NCBI GenBank assembly: GCA_043782425.1
Contig: JAYWAM010000108.1
Location: forward strand, 1-6,402
Length of the DNA stretch: 6,402 nucleotides
Direction: 5' to 3'
Source: JAYWAM01 sp043782425
GTDB taxonomy: Bacteria > Pseudomonadota > Gammaproteobacteria > Burkholderiales > Usitatibacteraceae
Each line of letters opens with the position of its first letter. Positions within the stretch are counted from its first letter, which is position 1. Made by a program: the position numbers and the translations under genes. Below the pieces are notes generated by a model. That model was not told the DNA's origin. It was given only the letters and a program-made list of their open reading frames with translations, and searched no databases. Positions 6,386 through 6,402 of this stretch are shown here, piece after piece.

Positions 6386-6402
6386 TGTAGGAGCGGGCTT
6401 GC
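6386..6402. repeat. Partial REP-like element at the window edge
   Basis: TGTAGGAGCGGGCTTGC matches the left half of the repetitive extragenic palindrome common in Pseudomonas and other proteobacteria, whose usual continuation (CCCGC...) would complete the stem beyond the window. Only 17 nt are visible, so the palindrome itself cannot be checked. Its presence suggests the sequence upstream of about 6380 is intergenic, which argues against the TTG start at 6378 for the membrane gene. Confidence 0.5.

Overview
The window reads as a proteobacterial chromosome segment, most likely from an autotrophic betaproteobacterium (Nitrosomonadales or a relative). The basis is a class II fructose-bisphosphate aldolase of the 354-residue Calvin-cycle type placed directly before purC, an arrangement I associate with that group, plus moderately high G+C. 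The assignment is inference, since no 16S or other marker is present. All five supported genes lie on the minus strand, so transcription runs from high to low coordinates.

At the upstream (right) end, 6386-6402 looks like half of a REP-type intergenic element cut by the window edge. Next comes a GC-rich 10-bp inverted repeat (6307-6332) that abuts the chosen start codon of a very large gene (3574-6306). That gene encodes an 11-12-helix membrane domain of the MFS / ATP-ADP-translocase-like kind fused to a long HEAT-like helical-repeat domain. It overlaps by 4 nt (ATGA) with a 153-residue stand-alone cyclic-nucleotide-binding protein (3116-3577). Thirteen nt further on is an unrecognised gene (2182-3102) for a probably exported or membrane-anchored protein with two beta-rich modules, the second resembling fibronectin type III. 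The three genes look like one operon: a membrane transporter or sensor, a nucleotide-responsive cytoplasmic subunit and an extracytoplasmic partner. The function is unknown, and this module is the most interesting part of the window. The N-terminus of the third gene is ambiguous, because two reading frames both look coding over about 170 nt.

A short intergenic gap (2110-2181) holds a plausible sigma70 promoter with a perfect palindrome in its spacer. Then follow the housekeeping genes fba (1045-2109) and purC (154-1035), 9 nt apart and probably co-transcribed. Downstream of purC, degenerate 32-bp tandem repeats run from about 87 to 181 and include the purC stop codon. The remaining sequence, 1-86, holds no gene I can support.

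No RNA genes, CRISPR array, insertion sequence or convincing intrinsic terminator was seen.
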